Positions 12,828-26,114 of a DNA stretch of 64,000 nt are shown here, piece after piece (within the stretch, counting starts at the first letter, position 1; the number at the start of each line of letters is the position of its first letter). Made by a program: the position numbers and the translations under genes. This DNA comes from Branchiostoma floridae (Eukaryota > Chordata > Leptocardii > Amphioxiformes > Branchiostomatidae): positions 1,906,678-1,970,677 of the forward strand of contig NC_049988.1 of the NCBI RefSeq assembly GCF_000003815.2, read 5' to 3'. The notes beneath the pieces are model-generated. The model was not told the DNA's origin. It saw only the letters and a program-made list of their open reading frames with translations, and did no database searches.

Positions 12828-13395
12828 GCCCAGTGGGTTGACGACTACACCATTTCCTGACAGCGCGGTTAATTGTCCTCAAGATACAGTGCTGCAGCTT
12901 CTTCTATGTATTGTCTATTAGGACAGTATTATTCCGCATAGCCTTTGCAAACTATCATCTTCATGTACAATGTTTACTGCACTTGGGTAGTTTTTGCTTC
13001 ATATGAACGAATTAATGTCTGCTACTTTGATCAAGTTAAAAGTTAACATTCGATTTACTGACTGAACTGTACTTTGGTCATCATAAAAATGTGTTTCCAA
13101 GGTGATACATTTCATAGTCCTTTGATTTCCTTGTGTGCGTGTTCAGCCTTTTACTAACTCTGCAAAGGTCGGTCATTCTAAAGTCAGTGAGTCAACGTAA
13201 CTTTTTAATACCTTTAGAAGCTTTCCATCATGTTTCCTATAAATTCTATTTTCCATGCTATTGCCAAATTTAGTTGCACATGTAATCCAAGACTTTACTT
13301 TTGGAAGGTATTGGGATAGAAATTGCGATTTTGTTCTGGAGCTAGATGATTTTCACAACAACATACATAGCTTTATGACTTCTTATTACTTTTTT
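12828..13395. other. Intergenic, no feature seen
   Basis: Follows the likely end of the pentraxin gene. I see neither a convincing further exon nor a clean poly(A) signal. Confidence 0.4.
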
Positions 13396-14130
13396 TAGAT
13401 GTAGGCACAAAATGTCCCTCTAATGACAGATATCATATCAAGCTTACTCGGTAAAAAAGTTGGTCACATCCAGGTTATGATTTTTAAAATAAGCAAGTAT
13501 TGGAATGGTGATTCTGTCATAGAGGTAGACGCTGTGCCATTAGAATATATATAGCTGGAATAAATATTAATGTTTTAGGTACAGACACACAATGTCCTTC
13601 GTATGACATAATCGTACCAGGTTTACTTGGTCTTAATTTGATAACATCCAGATTGTGAGTTTTCCTTAATGTTAGGAAGATTGCATATATTGAAATGGCG
13701 ATTCTGTCATAGAGGTAGACGCTGTGCTATAGACTACTACAGTATACATAGCTGGGTCACGTATTACTTTTATATAAAGGCACACAATGTCCTTCATATG
13801 ACAGAATTATACCAGGTTTACTTGGTAAAAAGTTAACAACATCCAGGTCGGGAGTTTTCCTAAATGTTTGGAAGATAGCAAGTATTGGAGTGGTCATTCT
13901 GTCATAGAGGTAGACGATGTGCCAATAGAATAGGCTTAATTAGATTTATTACTTGTTAATTTTATAGACAGGCACACAATGTCCTTCTTATATCAGAATC
14001 ATACCAGGTTTACTTGGTGAATCGTTGATAACATCTAGATTGTGAAATTTCCAGAATGTTTTGAAAATAGCAAGTATAGTTGGAAATGTGATTCTGTCAT
14101 AGAGGTAGACGCTATGCTAATAGCATCTGC
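13396..14130 (+). repeat. Outer tandem array, left arm (~190 bp x ~4)
   Basis: Units start near 13,396, 13,585, 13,775 and 13,965, each with ggcacacaatgtccttc, accaggtttacttggt and catagaggtagacgctgtg. They are clearly diverged from one another. Confidence 0.85.
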
Positions 14131-15267
14131 ATACGTAACGATAAGTAAAAGGTAGACCCGAAGTCTGTACAGTTAAAAGTATTTCGACTGTACATCAATG
14201 ATATCAGCAGATTTGTAATACCATGTCATGCAAATATGTATGTTGGATGGAGATGCTGAAGACTTTGAGAATTGGAAGAACTGGAAATAGAGTAGCATAG
14301 AAAATCAACGTACCATCCATGATCACATTAGTCTGTCAAATGACAATGAAATGACTGGGGAAATAATGGTTTTGGCAAAAGCCATGTAAAGGAAAACAGT
14401 TAAAGCAGTGTTTTGTTTATTGAACTGAATGGCGCTTATTCCAGTCACTAAAGGAAACAACAACAACAACAACAATTTTGACAGAAATGTTACTATTGAA
14501 CAATGTAACAAATTGAATGAAAGCGTTACCAACACTGTTATATCTGCTGTATGTCATTGAGACTAGAGATGTTAAGGAATCTGAATATTTTGTGCTTTTT
14601 CGTTTATTCTAATAAAGTAAAATTGCTAAGGTTAAATGAGCTTCTGTGATCTTTGAATAGTTTGTCAGCGTGTCAGCATGGTTGGGTGTGTTTATGTGAG
14701 CCAATGGTATGGATCTGGCGCAATTGTATTTTAATACAGAATATGTACGTGAACTTGAGCTCAAAAAGTACCTATAATCCCTGCGCTTTAAATCATTGCA
14801 TTTCAGGGGGAATTATAATCTAAACGTATCATCACAAGAATATGAAAAAAAAAATTAAAGCAGTCTACTGTTTCTACATTTATCTGATCAGAATAGAAAT
14901 CCCTAATATAAAGAAACGTGTATACTGTAAAATAAATGAGTGGCCAAAACTTGATGCGAAAGAAGTCCTTAGCAATGCATCGTAATTACAAGGTCAATCA
15001 GTGTTTATGTAAATTAGGTCCCGACTTGTAATTAGTTTATTTTTATGCCAATCATCTCCAAATATACCTTCCTGCCCCTGATTATCAAAAGCCTTTAATT
15101 CCTCTTATAGTATCATCTTTAGACGCTTTCAAGGAAAATGCGCACTGCAGTTACGGAAACACCGCTAGGGAAACCAATCACATACCGCTTCTTTATGACC
15201 CCGAGAGCTATATATTTACCACCTATATATTGTGCCAATGGCGTGTTGAGAACATACGATTTTCACA

Positions 15268-15850
15268 AATCAATCAATCAATCAATGAATTTTATTAGCG
15301 TAGCAGACATGATCTGAATAAGTCTCTAATTTACAGTGTTTAAAATCGATGTGTTAAAAATCATAACGGAGGAGAGAAATTGACATCTGAAACATGCTTA
15401 AAACTTCGTACATATAAAATACAAACACGTGTAGTCATTCATTTTAAAAGAATTAGAAATTTCAGTTTGTGAACATTTCAAACTGTCTGTAAGATTAGAT
15501 TAAAACGAGTTGTTGTGGAGCACTGTGGCTTGGTGTAAGAATGATCGTCTGAGTCTTTCGGTCCTGCATTTAGGTAGTGTTCGGTGACTGGAGTTACGCA
15601 ATGTTCGTCCTGTCGCAACCCCCCTGTCGTCAGGGACCATAAAGTGCAAAGGATGGTCACTGGCCAGCATATGTGTGTATAACGATCTTGCAGCGTTTTC
15701 TCGTCTGGACTGCAGGGTGGGCAAGGAAGTTACCGACACTGGGTTGCTGCTGTGTCCGTAGATGATACGCAGAGCTCGTTTCTGTACGCGTTCGAGAGTG
15801 TTCCTCTGTTTCGTAGATTCGGAGAAATCAAGCCTGAAGATTCGGAGAAA
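15268..15850 (-). pseudogene. LINE 3' end with reverse-transcriptase C-terminal remnant
   Basis: On the - strand, around 15,830-15,500, the translation contains LERVQKRALRIIYG followed by PTLQSRRENAARSL, the usual post-RT segment of CR1/L2/Jockey-like ORF2 proteins, then degenerates. The - strand 3' end finishes in an (ATTG)n run (15,268-15,286), a typical simple-repeat LINE tail. Only the 3' piece is present, as expected from 5' truncation. It lies inside the 13.4-25.7 kb element. Confidence 0.7.
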
Positions 15851-16309
15851 TCAAGCATTCTGATGCATTAGTGAGGAAAGCTATTGGGTGACCTTATTTT
15901 TTGTCGATAAAGACCTAAACAAAAACCAAATTTCCGAACAATCCCTAGCTTCGTCAGTTGGGCTGTTCTGAAACAAACGTGAAACTTCCGAACGAAAACA
16001 GGCGAACATAATTACGCAGGATAGGAGAACATGCATGTTTTTAAGGGTGATAGTGGAGTATTGAGAGCATTTACCCTCAAATACCCGAGTGGGGTCCATT
16101 CAATAGGGGCTGCACGAGCAACCTCCATGGAGGAGCTCTACAGAGCACCTCCATGGAGGTTGCTCGTACAGCCCTCCAGCTCCACGAAACGGGCTCTACG
16201 CACTCATGAATGCAAACACTTAGTTCTCGTCACCTTCATGAATTCTTTTTTTAATCCATGGAGGAGCTTCTCTCGTACAAGAAAAACAAACGGGGATGGG
16301 CTGGTCAAG

Positions 16310-17035
16310 CAGCTCCACGGGGCTATATGAATGTAAACACTTGGTTCACGTCACCATCAACAAATCGGTGTTTAGGGCTCTATACAGGGATACTGTAAAC
16401 AACAAACACACGGAGCCGATAGCTGATCAAGCAGCTCCACGGGCTATATGAATGTAAACACTTGGTTCACGTCACCATCAACAAATCGGTGTTTAGGGCT
16501 CTATACAGGGATACTGTAAACAACAAACACACGGAGTCGATAGCTGATCAAGCAGGTCCACGGGCTATATGAATGTAAACACTTGGTTCACGTCACCATC
16601 AACAAATCGGTGTTTAGGGCTCCATATAGAGATGCTGTAAACAACAAACACACAGAGCCGATAGCTGATCGAGCAGCTCCACGGGCTATATGAATGTAAA
16701 CACTTGGTTCACGTCACCATAAACAAATCGGTGTTTAGGGCTCTATACAGGGATACTGTAAACAACAAACACACGGAGCCGATAGCTGATCAAGCAGCTC
16801 CACGGGCTATATGAATGTAAACACTTGGTCCACGTCACCATCAACAAATCGGCGTTGGGGCTCTATACAGGTATACTGTAAACAACAAACACACGGAGTC
16901 GATAGCTGATCAAGCAGCTCCACGGGCTATATGAATGTTAACACTTGGTTCAAGTCACCATCAACAAATCGGTGTTTAGGGCTCCATACAGAGATACTGT
17001 AAACAACAAACACACAGAGCCGATAGCTGACCGAG
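16310..17035 (+). repeat. 121 bp tandem array, left arm
   Basis: About six units, each with ccacgggctatatgaatg, cttggttcacgtcaccat and ggagccgatagctgatc. Units are very similar, with scattered substitutions. Confidence 0.92.
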
Positions 17036-18734
17036 CACCTCTACGCACTATGAATATAAACAAGGAGGTTACAAATCATGCGGACAAATCAATACTCATT
17101 ACCTAACGTACCATTGAATTACCCAAGAAAGTGAATATTTTTTTCTTCAAGCGGATTTTTGGTCACAGAATGGTGAGTTGGGAAAAGTGGTCGAAATTTA
17201 TCGGTTCGCTCCCTTCACGTGGGGACCCAACCTCTGCTAGGAGAATAGATACGTGTTTGTTTGCCATTGTAAAGAATGAGAAAACTTTGCACCTTCATGC
17301 TAATAGCTGTTATTGGTTTACTTCAGCCCCGTGACAAGTTTGTAGAGATCTGTTGGTCCACTACGAAAAAAACCCACATATGGCTTCATAAAGATATAGA
17401 TTTAAACCTGTTATGAGTAGATCTCCAAAGCCAGGGGTGCCTGTTTTTATAAGAATATAACGGCTTTCATAAGAGATTAATGGAATATGTACGAATTTAC
17501 AGTTATTTTAAACGATTCATTACCAAACAACACACGGATTTGAATTCAAAAGAGGTTTGAGAAATGCACACTATATATTTACGATTAGTAGAGCTCGTAT
17601 GAATTCCGTAATCCTAATCTCAAAGAAAGTTCTTGGTGTCTGAGAAGAAATCAAAACAACCCATTCATTGAATGAAACGGTTTGTTGGCTCTCGCCAGGA
17701 AAGCTAAAAGTTCGCACCTCCGTGCTAATCCGAAATCGCCCCAGAGCGCGACCTTACCACGCCAGGACACTGACGCCGAAAGCAGCTGGCTGACTGGCGT
17801 ATAACTTTCCAAGCAGTTGTTGGTGGAGTAAAGTGTGACCAGCCCAAAGGTCACTTTTCCCCGCTGGTCCTACCGGCATATGAGAAGTTGACAATGTTGA
17901 AGACTCTACCAACCTGTACATGCTTGCTTGGAGAGTGGGTCATGTAGTCTGGTAGAGCAAAAAAGATAAAAGCTCCGTGGGAAGAGTAATGTCAAAGTAC
18001 AGTTTGCGCAAACTATCTTTGACTACTAGTATTGATTCAATATTAATCTCAAAGGTTTTAATATTGAACACGAGTTTGTAAGCTCCTCACAATTCAGGCA
18101 AAAGACACCTTTTGTGCTCACTACACTCCTTCGTCTGAGTTTGGTACTTATTAACCTTACTGGCCATTGTAGGATCTGCTTGGAGATTAAAAAAACACAC
18201 GAATCTGACTTAAATCATATGAGTTTTACGGAATCCATACGATCCTTAGAGCTCGTATGAATTCCGCAAATATTTCCTGAATACACCCCTGTTAAGACAG
18301 ACATGGTACATGTATTTTCATAGAAGGCCAACAGATTTCCCCAAATTTGTCACAGGGCTGAATCAAACCCAAAATCAGCCATTCTTAACGATTAGCACTG
18401 AGGTGCGAAGTTTTCGCATTCTTTACAATGGCAAACCAAGGAGCTTGATAAAAGCTCCTTGGGCAAACAAACAATCTATTCTCCAAGCAGAGGTTAGGTC
18501 CCCGTGAAGGGAGCGAGCCGGTAAATCCCTACTACTTTTCCCAACACACTGTTAATTCCACGACCCAACACCCAACTGAAGAATAAAAATACCCCACTTT
18601 CTTGGGTCATTCAATAGTACACGCGATTTAAGTTCTTACAAAATCAGCATTTTTGTTTCAAATGTTATCGTACAAAAAAGATATCCATTCGTTGTTCTGT
18701 GAATGCTTGTCATTTGCGATTATCCGCAGAGCCT

Positions 18735-19280
18735 GTTTACATTCATATAGCCGGTGGAGCTGCTTGATCAGCTATCGGCTCCGTGTGTTTGTTGTTTACA
18801 GTATCCCTGTATAGAGCCCTAAACACCGATTTGTTTATGGTGACGTGAACCAAGTGTTTACATTCATATAGCCGGTGGAGCTGCTTGATCAGCTATCGGC
18901 TCCGTGTGTTTGTTGTTTACAGTATCCCTGTATAGAGCCCTAAACACCGATTTGTTTATGGTGACGTGAACCAAGTGTTTACATTCATATAGCCCGTGGA
19001 GCTGCTCGATCAGCTATCGGCTCCGTGTGTTTGTTGTTTACAGTATCCCTGTATAGAGCCCTAAACACCGATTTGTTCATGGTGACGTGAACCAAGTGTT
19101 TACATTCATATAGCCGGTGGAGCTGCTTGATCAGCTATCGGCTCTGTGTGTTTGTTGTTTACAGTATCCCTGTATAGAGCCCTAACACCGATTTGTTGAT
19201 GGTGACGTGAACCAAGTGTTTACATTCATATAGCCCGTGGAGCTGCTCGATCAGCTATCGTCTCTGTGTGTTTGTTGTTA
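18735..19280 (-). repeat. 121 bp tandem array, right arm
   Basis: Inverted counterpart with about four and a half units of ~120 bp (starts near 18,753, 18,873, 18,993, 19,114, 19,235). The last unit decays. Confidence 0.92.
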
Positions 19281-19604
19281 ATAGTATGTTTACATTCATA
19301 GTTTGTAGAGGTTGCTTGCTCTGCTCTCCGTTCTGTGTATCTTTGTCATTTACGATATCTCCGTAGAGCCCTGCCAACAATTTGTTTACGGTGCTAGTTC
19401 AGCCCGTGCCCGTTTGTTTTTCTTCTACGAGAGAAGCTTCTCCATGGAGTTTTTTTTAAAATCATGAAGGTGACGAGAACCAAGTGTTTGCATTCATGAG
19501 TGCGTAGAGCCCGCTCTGTGGAGCTAGAAGGTCTGCACGAGCAACCTCCATGGAGAAGCTCTGTTTATCTCCTCCATACAGTTTGCTCGTGCAGACCCTT
19601 GTCG

Positions 19605-20570
19605 CGCCATTTGGACCCCAGGCGTAAATTTTGAAGTACCATTTGAACATTTTTAATCTGAAGAAAAATTCCTTTTGTGACTTTGTCAGCCAATAAATCT
19701 TCTATACCTTCTCCTAAGTTTTTATGAAGATTGGTACAATACTATGGAAGCTATAAAGAAAGTCCGTGATCGGTCCGTCTGGGGTCCAAACGGACCCCAG
19801 CAAAAAAGTGCTGCTTTCGAAACAAACTTTTGAGTCTAACTCCCTAACTACTTATCGTATCACCACCAAACTTTCAGAGAATATTAAACATGTAAAAATA
19901 ATTCCTCATAAAGACTTCTGTGTCTTCAACATATAATATGACGACATTATGACATCATTTAGCTACGGAGGGCGGCCATATTGGATTTTGACTAATGACG
20001 TCATGAAATAAGCATAAATTATAAATGTTGAATCATGAAAATAGCATTGTATTTCATAGAATTTTATTGTTGTAAGAAAACAAGCATTGTTTACCAAGAA
20101 AACCTTGTTTAAATCGAAATTGGCATATTTTGGCGAAAATATGCCTGTCATAATTCCGTTGCCATGGCAACCCCAAATAATGATAAATTTACTTTATTGA
20201 CAAAATTTTTTTTCTAACAATATTTTGTGATATATTACCGAGTTTTGTTGCTTTAGCACTAGCCGTTCATGAGTTATGCGACATAAAGCTTGCTGAGGGC
20301 CTCAAAATTCCCCTCTCTGGTCAGAATAGGTTAAGTGCAAAATATGGTCCTTCTGATCTTTTGCATATATTATGATAATGAGGTGGGGGTTAGCAACACC
20401 TTAACATGTCGAAATATTCCTCATACATTGACGAAGCAATGTATGTACATTGATCACCGATAGGAGTTGGAACTGGGATTTTATGAACAAAACATTTTGG
20501 GGTCCGTTTGGACCCCACTCGGTCATTTTAGTCGCAAAAAAAGGTCGGGTGCTTGAGGGTTAAGAGTTGC
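19605..20570. repeat. Repeat with ggggtcc/ggacccc palindromes
   Basis: Contains ggggtccaaacggacccc near 19,787 and ggggtccgtttggacccc near 20,499, and a related ttggaccccag at 19,612. This suggests a short inverted-repeat element of about 1 kb. Ends are not certain and no coding sequence is seen. Confidence 0.4.
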
Positions 20571-22700
20571 AAACAATCAACTAAACCAGGCTTACACAGA
20601 CTGAAATACCTGCGGGAAAAGAGCTGACGTAAGCGTAAACATATTTTCTTTGCCTTGAAACGAGCAACAACAATGGCAAAAGGGTCTTTGAATGCGTTTG
20701 AAGTCATTAGAAAGTTTTTAAAAATGCGCAAATCCCAAACGAAAGCTATGTAACAAATTCTAGGTCATTCGTCTCTAACCTTATGATACAAGAAACCATG
20801 AAAATATAAATTTAGGGTGAAGAAAGCAAACAAAATCCATAAAGTTTCCTTTCAGTCCGAAGTCTAATAAACAAAGAAGGGGATACATAAAAAAAAATGT
20901 CATAACAGTAACTGTATTTGGTCTTAGTACGACATCGCCAGGGTTTTGGTTTTGCATAACAGACATTGAAGTGTGGACATGAGCCAAAGTGACGATAAAG
21001 GGTACCACACGATAATAGGTACCGCTACGTTAGGTCTTATCCAAAATTAATAAGTGGTACTGGAGACATGAATTGGATGTCTCGTTTGGGTTCTTCCTGT
21101 GTAGACAATTACAGAACCGCAACTGTGATGACTAGATGTCCATATTCAGTTCAACTAACTTAAGATAAACTAAAGACGTATCCAAAACGAACAGTTTCCT
21201 TTTTGGAGCCAGTCTGTAGGACTTGCACGCCAGGTTACCGTAGAACAAACTTTGAAGAGGAAAGTGGAATTTTTTCAGACGCCCAGAAGACCGATGACAG
21301 AGAATATGATGATAAAAACTAGCTACGATAGTCCAGGGTATTGTATTCCATAGAGATGAATGAAATGAGAGAATTTCAAGGCATTTAATACACTAGGCTG
21401 TGCATGTTATACAAATGACTGAATACAAAAAATGGCATAGCTAACAAAAATTGATATCACGTTTATCTCATATATTCTTGTATAGCACTGCAAGACTTTG
21501 CTCGGGTTTGAAAAGTTTTTCTAACCTTATTTGTACTGATACGCTTGGTAAAGACATATTTCTTTAACCAGTTTTGCGTGCACAACATGAACTTACAATA
21601 TAGGCCATACTAATTATTTCATCACGACCCGACCAATGACTTTATCATTAATTACCATAACGGAGCCGTTTGGCACTTCGCATCAACACTATGGATAACA
21701 CAGAAGTCATTTAAAAATGTGAAGAATGGTTAGCCCTTGGCTTATAGTATGCAAATATCACATGCTTCAAGCATAAAGTTTTCCATGTGCAAGGGGTAAG
21801 CTACTACAAATGTAATATATTTCACAATACCAAAATAGACATTTTTGGACATTAGTATCTCCTTTCTTGTATTTCTTTTGACAATTTACGGCATCTCATT
21901 GCTTATTTTTACAAATTGTATGATTCACAGTATGGTCAGTGGGAAAATTACGAAAATTAATGCATGCTTTCATGCCATTCATATACTAAAGTCAGTGTGG
22001 GCTAATTGCTGTTGGGAATTAGTTCAGTAGATTAATTCTCATGGATCAAAAGCGTCGCCTGGCATTCCGCAATATAACCGCAACCACCCTTCACAGTGCG
22101 TTCTGGAAACAATATGTCCAAAGAATTCGAAGCTACCTTCACGAAAACAAGATATCTAACCATAATTTCTAACGTTCTAACGTAAAAAAACCTACGTTCT
22201 CTGGGCGTTTTTGGATAATCGGTAGCTGTCTCTCATCAAATTGTCTATATATCTATTGCTAATATGAATTTTCCATCGGAAAATACTACAAGTTTAACCT
22301 AATCGTTTTTACAATATTTCCATGTTCTCCTTGTTGACTCCTTGTTAACGTTCTGACATGTGTAAAGCTGGCTCGTGTAAATGACGCCACCTGACAACTC
22401 TTAGCAATACTGCAGCTCTAAGCTTGGGTTTGCCATTTGGGTGTTGCTTGGGTAAAGACGCCAAATGAAAATTCATTATAGAAGTTTTAAAAAAGTATGC
22501 GTAAAATTTTACGTGTGTGAACTGACGACATGTTGTGTGACGCACACGAAACATTTCAGACGAAGAAAAAAAGAAAACTGTTTTCCCCCGTTGTTTTCGA
22601 TACCTTTTTTTCAATATGCAACAAACAAACAAAGAAAACAATTGCGTGTGTATCTGATTTGTCTGGAAGCGTGCGTTGTTTTTCACCCATGATTTTCATC
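20571..22700. other. Element interior, no supported gene
   Basis: No splice-consistent coding sequence found. The stretch near 21,850-21,970 (caatttacggcat, cacagtatggtcagtg) is distantly like 32,880-32,960. Confidence 0.4.
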
Positions 22701-22721
22701 TCTGATATCTCATTTCTTCAG

Positions 22722-23481
22722 GGGAAGGTTCTATTCACATTGTGTTTCGGGAATCCGCCTGACGCAGGCCGTCTATTTTTTGCTGACAAGTCAAGGGTAA
22801 CCGGGACACCAGCAGCAGTCCAAAACAGGTGATACGGGTAGATATATTAGTAGAAATATTTTCTCTTTACATATGTCAGCTGCCAAGGGGATTAGTTGTA
22901 ATAACCAATGTATTTGTATAGTAATTTATAAAACCCTTAATTTCAAATTACCCAGTGACGGGCTATTCTATATTTCTATTCGTCCAAATAGCATTTGTAC
23001 GACGCATGAAGCCCGGATGATGAATTTTCATGGCGGTATTTAACATTTTCTCTATCGGAGGGGTGAGGGGGTGTAGGTGGTAAGGGACTACCTCGCCCAC
23101 CATGTAGATCAAGCGCGAACCCCGCTTGCGAAATGGTGTAATGAGGGGTGAATTCACCATTTCCGGTGGAGAAGTAAATCCCCGTACATGGCGTTAATTA
23201 GTCTTAGGTCGTCAAACCTCTGCATGTAAAAGAATCTGGCTCACTAGTCGAGAAAAGTAAGTTTGGCTAAAAAAAGTTTGGAATCCAGAATCAATGCTCA
23301 AGATCAAACGTACAGTCAAAATATGTACGGCAATTGGGAAAATGTATGCGATATTGTGAGAATGGATACATACTAGTTTACATTATGTTCTATTTTCCCT
23401 AGCCGTGAATCTGGAACTGCAGTGGGACTATACTTGAAAGCACATGAAGATGATACTTCAAGAGGAATCAAAGGCCTTTAA
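22722..23481 (+). pseudogene. Two exon-like segments of an unrecognised gene inside the 12 kb element
   Basis: A segment at 22,722-22,828 after a good acceptor (atttcttcag) reads VLFTLCFGNPPDAGRLFFAD and ends at a donor in phase 2. A second at 23,403-23,481 starts after tattttccctag in the matching phase, reads ESGTAVGLYLKAHEDD and stops with TAA. Phase agreement and reasonable composition suggest the 3' end of a real or recently dead gene. No upstream exon was found and the family is unknown. Confidence 0.35.
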
Positions 23482-24384
23482 TGATTAGGGACAGATAGGT
23501 AGGTTTTGAGATGATTGACGTAAGAATATACAGGCCAAGACTTAATCTAAATAAACAGTGATTGGCCTTTGTAATCCGGCTGCATTGTCACGGACATTTT
23601 TTCCCCATTATGTTTGGGCCACTCATTTATATTACATTATATACGACTCTTTTGTGGTTAGATAAATGTTGTAACAGCAGATGACTTCGATTTAATTTTT
23701 TCATATATTTGTGATGATACGTTTAAATAACAATTCCTTCTGAATTATAATAATCTTCGGCGTAGATATATACGGTTTCACTAAAGTATACATATTCTGT
23801 ATTCAATTACTATTGGGCCAGATCTATTCCTTTGTATCATATAAACACACTCAACACACTGACAAACTATTCAAATATCACAGAAGCTCATTTAGCCGTA
23901 GCAATTTTACTTTATTAGAAAGAAATAGCACAAAAATTCAGCTTCCTTAACATCCCCAGTCTCATTGATATGCATCAGATATAACAGTGTTGGTAACGGT
24001 TTAATCGTTACGCTGTTTGATAGTAACATTTATGTCATAATTGTTGTTGTTGATGTATTTACCTTTGGGGACTGGAAGAAACGACATACAGTTCAAGAAA
24101 CATTACTCTAGCTGCTTTCCTTTACATGGCTTTTGCAATATATTTTCCCCAGTCATTTCATTGTCATTTAACAGACTAATGTGATTATAAATGACACGTT
24201 GATTTTCTATGTTACCATATCTCTAGTTCTTTCCATTTCTCATGGTCTTCAGCATCTCCAGCCAACATCCATATTTGAATGACACGTTATTACAAATCTG
24301 CTGATATCATTGATGTACAGTCGAAAGGCTTTTAACTGTACAGACTTCGGGTCTACCTTTTACTTATCGTTACCTATGTATATG

Positions 24385-25710
24385 CTATTGGCACAGCGTC
24401 TACCTCTATGACAGAGTCACCATTCCAATACTTGCTATCTTCCAAAAACTCAGGAAAACTCCCGACCTGGATGTGGTCAACTTTTCACCAAGTAAACCTG
24501 GTATGATTCTATCATACGAAGGACATGGTGTACCTGTATATAAAAGTAATAAAACTATGCATATTCTCATGGCACAACGTCTACCTCTATGACAGAATCA
24601 CCATTCCAATACTTGCTATCTTCCAAAAACTCAGGAAAACTCACTATCTGCATGTGTTCAACTTTTCACCAAGTAAACTTGTTATGATTCTGTCATAAGA
24701 AGGACATTGTGTGCCTGTATATAAAAGTAATAAATCTAAACATATGCTATTGGCACATCGTCTACCTCTATGACAGAATCATCATTCCAATGCCTGCTAT
24801 TTTCCAGACATTCAGGAAAACTCACAATCTTGATGTGGTCAACTTTCACCTAGTAAAATTGGTATGATTCTGTCATACGAAGGACATTGCGTGCCTGTAT
24901 ATAGTAGCAGTTATGAATAATAAATCTAAGCATATGTTAATGGTACAGCGTCTACCTCTATTACAGAAACACCATTCCAATACTTGCTATCTTCCAAAAA
25001 CTCAGGAAAACTCAATATGTGGATGTGTTCAACTTTTCACAAAGTAAACCTGGTATGATTCTGTCATAAGAAGGACATCGTGTACCTGTATAAAAAATAA
25101 TAAATCTACAAGCATACGCTATTGGCACAGCGTCTACCTCTATTACAGAATCACCATTCCAATACTTGCTATCTTCCAAAAATTCAGGAAAACTCCCAAC
25201 CTGGATGTGGTCAACTTTTTACCAAGTAAACTTGGTATGATTCTGTCAAAAGAAGGACATTGTGTGCCTGTATATAAAAGTGTAATAAGTAATGAACCTA
25301 TGCACGTGCTAATGGCACATGGTCTACTTCTATGACAGAATCACCATTCCAACACTTGTTATTTTCCAACCATTCAGAAAAACTCACAATCTAGATGTTG
25401 TAAAGTTTTCACCAAGTAAAACCTGGTATGATTCCGTTATAAGAAGGACATTGTGTGCCTGTATATAAAACTATTAAGTAATTCAGCTATGTATATTCTA
25501 AAGACACATCTTCTACCTCTATGACTTTACCACATTAAATGATAAATATTCAAATGTTCACTATTCCAATACTTGCTATATATTTCCAAAGAATTCAACA
25601 AAAACTCCCAACCTGGATTTGGTCAACTTATTACCAAGTACATATCATATGATTCGTTGTAAGAAGGACATTGTGTGTCTGTATATAAAGGTTATAAGTA
25701 ATCCATCTAT
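24385..25710 (-). repeat. Outer tandem array, right arm (~185 bp x ~7)
   Basis: Inverted counterpart of the left array, with cores agcgtctacctctatgacag near 24,400, 24,580, 24,760, 24,950, 25,130, 25,320 and 25,510. The copy number is higher than in the left arm. Confidence 0.85.
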
Positions 25711-25860
25711 TGGCACAGCTGTGTAGTATGTACTATGTGTTAAAGAGCTTCTGGATGTTTTATGACATGTAACCACATAACTTCAGTCTGATCAGTCCTT
25801 GTTAGAGTTTTTGTTGTACTGTAACAATAGCTTCAGATATATCTGAAATCACTCTTATCT

Positions 25861-25945
25861 AGCCTGAGTAGCATCCTACTTAGCTTACCGGGGATCCCAA
25901 TGGGGTTACGGGAGCCTTCTAACTAGGATGAAACCCAGGCTAACT
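25861..25945. repeat. Short inverted-repeat element
   Basis: Paired ends tagcctgagtagcatcc and ggatgaaacccaggcta around a gatcc centre. A loosely similar tip (tagcctggataccat) occurs at 37,473. Confidence 0.5.
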
Positions 25946-26114
25946 CTCAGCATTATCTCTCAAGAAGCTTAAAAACTATTAAACTAAAAGAGGGCCGAAA
26001 GGCTGTTCAATCAGTAAAATATGTGTAAATATCTGAACTCATCAAAGAAGCAGACAGGCAGTATCTCATAAACTACACTTGCGCAACCGTAAACATTATG
26101 TTCATTGTAAACGT

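Larger units (their letters stand above)
16105..19600. mobile_element. Nested ~3.5 kb foldback element with 121 bp arrays and hairpin tips
   Basis: An almost complete palindrome centred near 17.85 kb. Each tip is itself a ~66 bp hairpin built on ctgcacgagcaacctccatg (16,107-16,172 and 19,530-19,598). Inside are inverted tandem arrays of ~121 bp units (left 16,310-17,035, about six; right 18,735-19,275, about four and a half), then a central part (17,080-18,700) whose halves also pair: ctcccttcacgtggggaccc at 17,209 against its inverse near 18,500. No coding capacity was seen. It resembles Foldback/Galileo-type architecture (long arms made of tandem repeats), but class assignment needs a transposase source. 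Confidence 0.8.
13396..25710. mobile_element. ~12.3 kb inverted-repeat (foldback-like) element with ~190 bp arrays
   Basis: The left arm (about 13,396-14,720) and right arm (about 23,815-25,710) are inverted copies. Each has an outer tandem array of ~185-190 bp units (about 4 left, about 7 right) with a core reading gattctgtcatagaggtaga on the left and its complement on the right, and an inner unique part (gtctgtacagttaaaag; atgacaatgaaatgactggg; an aac-repeat; ttagaataaacg-like end) present in both. No transposase was seen. The interior holds a LINE tail (15,268-15,850), a nested foldback (16,105-19,600), the 19.6-20.57 kb repeat and two exon-like pieces at 22.7-23.5 kb. Whether the whole span moved as a unit is inference. 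Confidence 0.7.
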
